Assembly (NCBI GenBank): GCA_035578155.1
Contig: JAPWDM010000005.1
Location: 25,976,877-26,040,876 of the forward strand
Source of the DNA: Brachynemurus nebulosus
Lineage: Eukaryota > Arthropoda > Insecta > Neuroptera > Myrmeleontidae
Length of the DNA stretch: 64,000 bases
Reading direction: 5' to 3'
Below the pieces are notes generated by a model. The model had not been told where the DNA came from. It worked only from the letters and a program-made list of their open reading frames with translations, and did no database searches. Of this stretch, positions 63,310 through 64,000 are shown in pieces. The translations under genes and the position numbers were made by a program. Numbering within the stretch: the stretch's first letter is position 1; every line of letters starts with the position of its first letter.

Positions 63310-63770
63310 TGAAATAAATACCCCTGTCGCAGCACCTGCGTAACATAGCGAATTTTCAGAGATTGGACACTGACGGATTTCATATAACAACCTGTATCTA
63401 TCTACAATAGTTTAGCTATCTAACCGTGAAAATATTTTTAAAATTGGTTGAGTGGTTAATTTTTTAAAAATTTAAATTTTGCAAAAAGCCACTAAAAATG
63501 GCCAAAAATTTCGCTTCTAAAGATCGAACGTATCTGGCTGATGGACTCATCCACGCTTTTTGGACTTTTCGGACTATTGGGAAACACACGACACACCTTG
63601 CCGGAACGTTGGAAAAAGTGAATTTTCGAGTGCGCGTTTGGAGCGCTGTATTTTTTCACCTGTTCAAGATAGACAGATGCTTTCGCGGACTTTTTTGTAG
63701 AGATTCGATTCTCTACAAAAAAGGTCTTAACACTTTTTATTGTATCTATCATCTTTTGGCTACGTAAGGG
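63310..63770. repeat. Diverged copy of the 540-bp repeat
   Basis: AATACCCCTGTCGCAGCACC and CATAGCGAATTTTC at 63317-63358 and TCTGGCTGATGGACTCATCC with TTTTTGGACTT at 63532-63570 follow the order of copy 1 (TCTGGCTGAAGAACTCATCC). The rest is diverged and the (TA)n tract is absent. The open frames on both strands here derive from it. Confidence 0.65.
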
Positions 63771-64000
63771 GTGAAAGGTAAAAAAACGCTCTTCATGAAT
63801 GTTCAATATTGTTTAAACAATACAAAAAAAACATTTCCGGGAGTTAATATTTTGCACAAATGTTCTCTTCGGCAATCCCTACAAGAATCTCTTTTTATTT
63901 AAAAAATTTTTACATCTATTCTAAAATTAATGTTTAGTGAGTGAGATAGAGCTTAAAATTAGTGCTACTGGACTATGAATGCATTTTAAACGTATCCAAA
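63771..64000. other. Window end, nothing seen
   Basis: AT-rich, no feature supported. Confidence 0.35.

Overview
This is an AT-rich, gene-poor stretch of a eukaryotic nuclear genome, most likely an insect. The support is one spliced secreted lipase of the pancreatic-lipase-like type that is abundant in insects, GT-AG introns, and a very dense load of DNA transposons: hAT, pogo/Tigger and Tc1-type, a Helitron, TTAA-flanked elements and a Crypton-type tyrosine recombinase. The repeat mix would suit an aphid-like hemipteran, but no decisive marker is visible, so order-level placement is a guess. I see no tRNA, rRNA, CRISPR array or bacterial operon.

Layout. Positions 484-7224 (minus strand) hold the only convincing host gene, a lipase with four visible exons that runs off the left edge of the window. 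Intron 3 contains a dead tyrosine recombinase (1545-2660) beside a large palindrome. Intron 2 contains a hAT element (4507-6335) with a second hAT element nested inside it (5015-5926), both with target-site duplications, and a separate foldback repeat. From 7.7 kb to the right end I find no intact gene, only mobile DNA and relics. A 4.2-kb TA-flanked element (10607-14802) carries a tandem array of 476-bp coding-like units. Further pieces are MITEs at 8673, 17802, 18834, 28134 and 32675, a Helitron pair (about 21430-22245 and 57598-58055), two pairs of hAT MITEs (20715/39110 and 33314/45873), a TTAA element (30250-31873), a pogo-like element with transposase relics (34613-38778), a THAP-domain relic (39970-40920), a GC-rich insert with a 15-bp duplication (47696-48098), a long inverted-repeat element (52662-54591) and a truncated Tc1 transposase (58960-59716).

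Most notable pattern. Four different TA-flanked families (16141, 24656, 34613, 60654) share one architecture: short inverted ends, plus many scattered internal copies of the same end motif in both orientations. One of them (34613-38778) contains a recognisable but broken pogo/CENP-B-type helix-turn-helix region on its minus strand, which suggests a home superfamily for it and, by analogy only, for the others.
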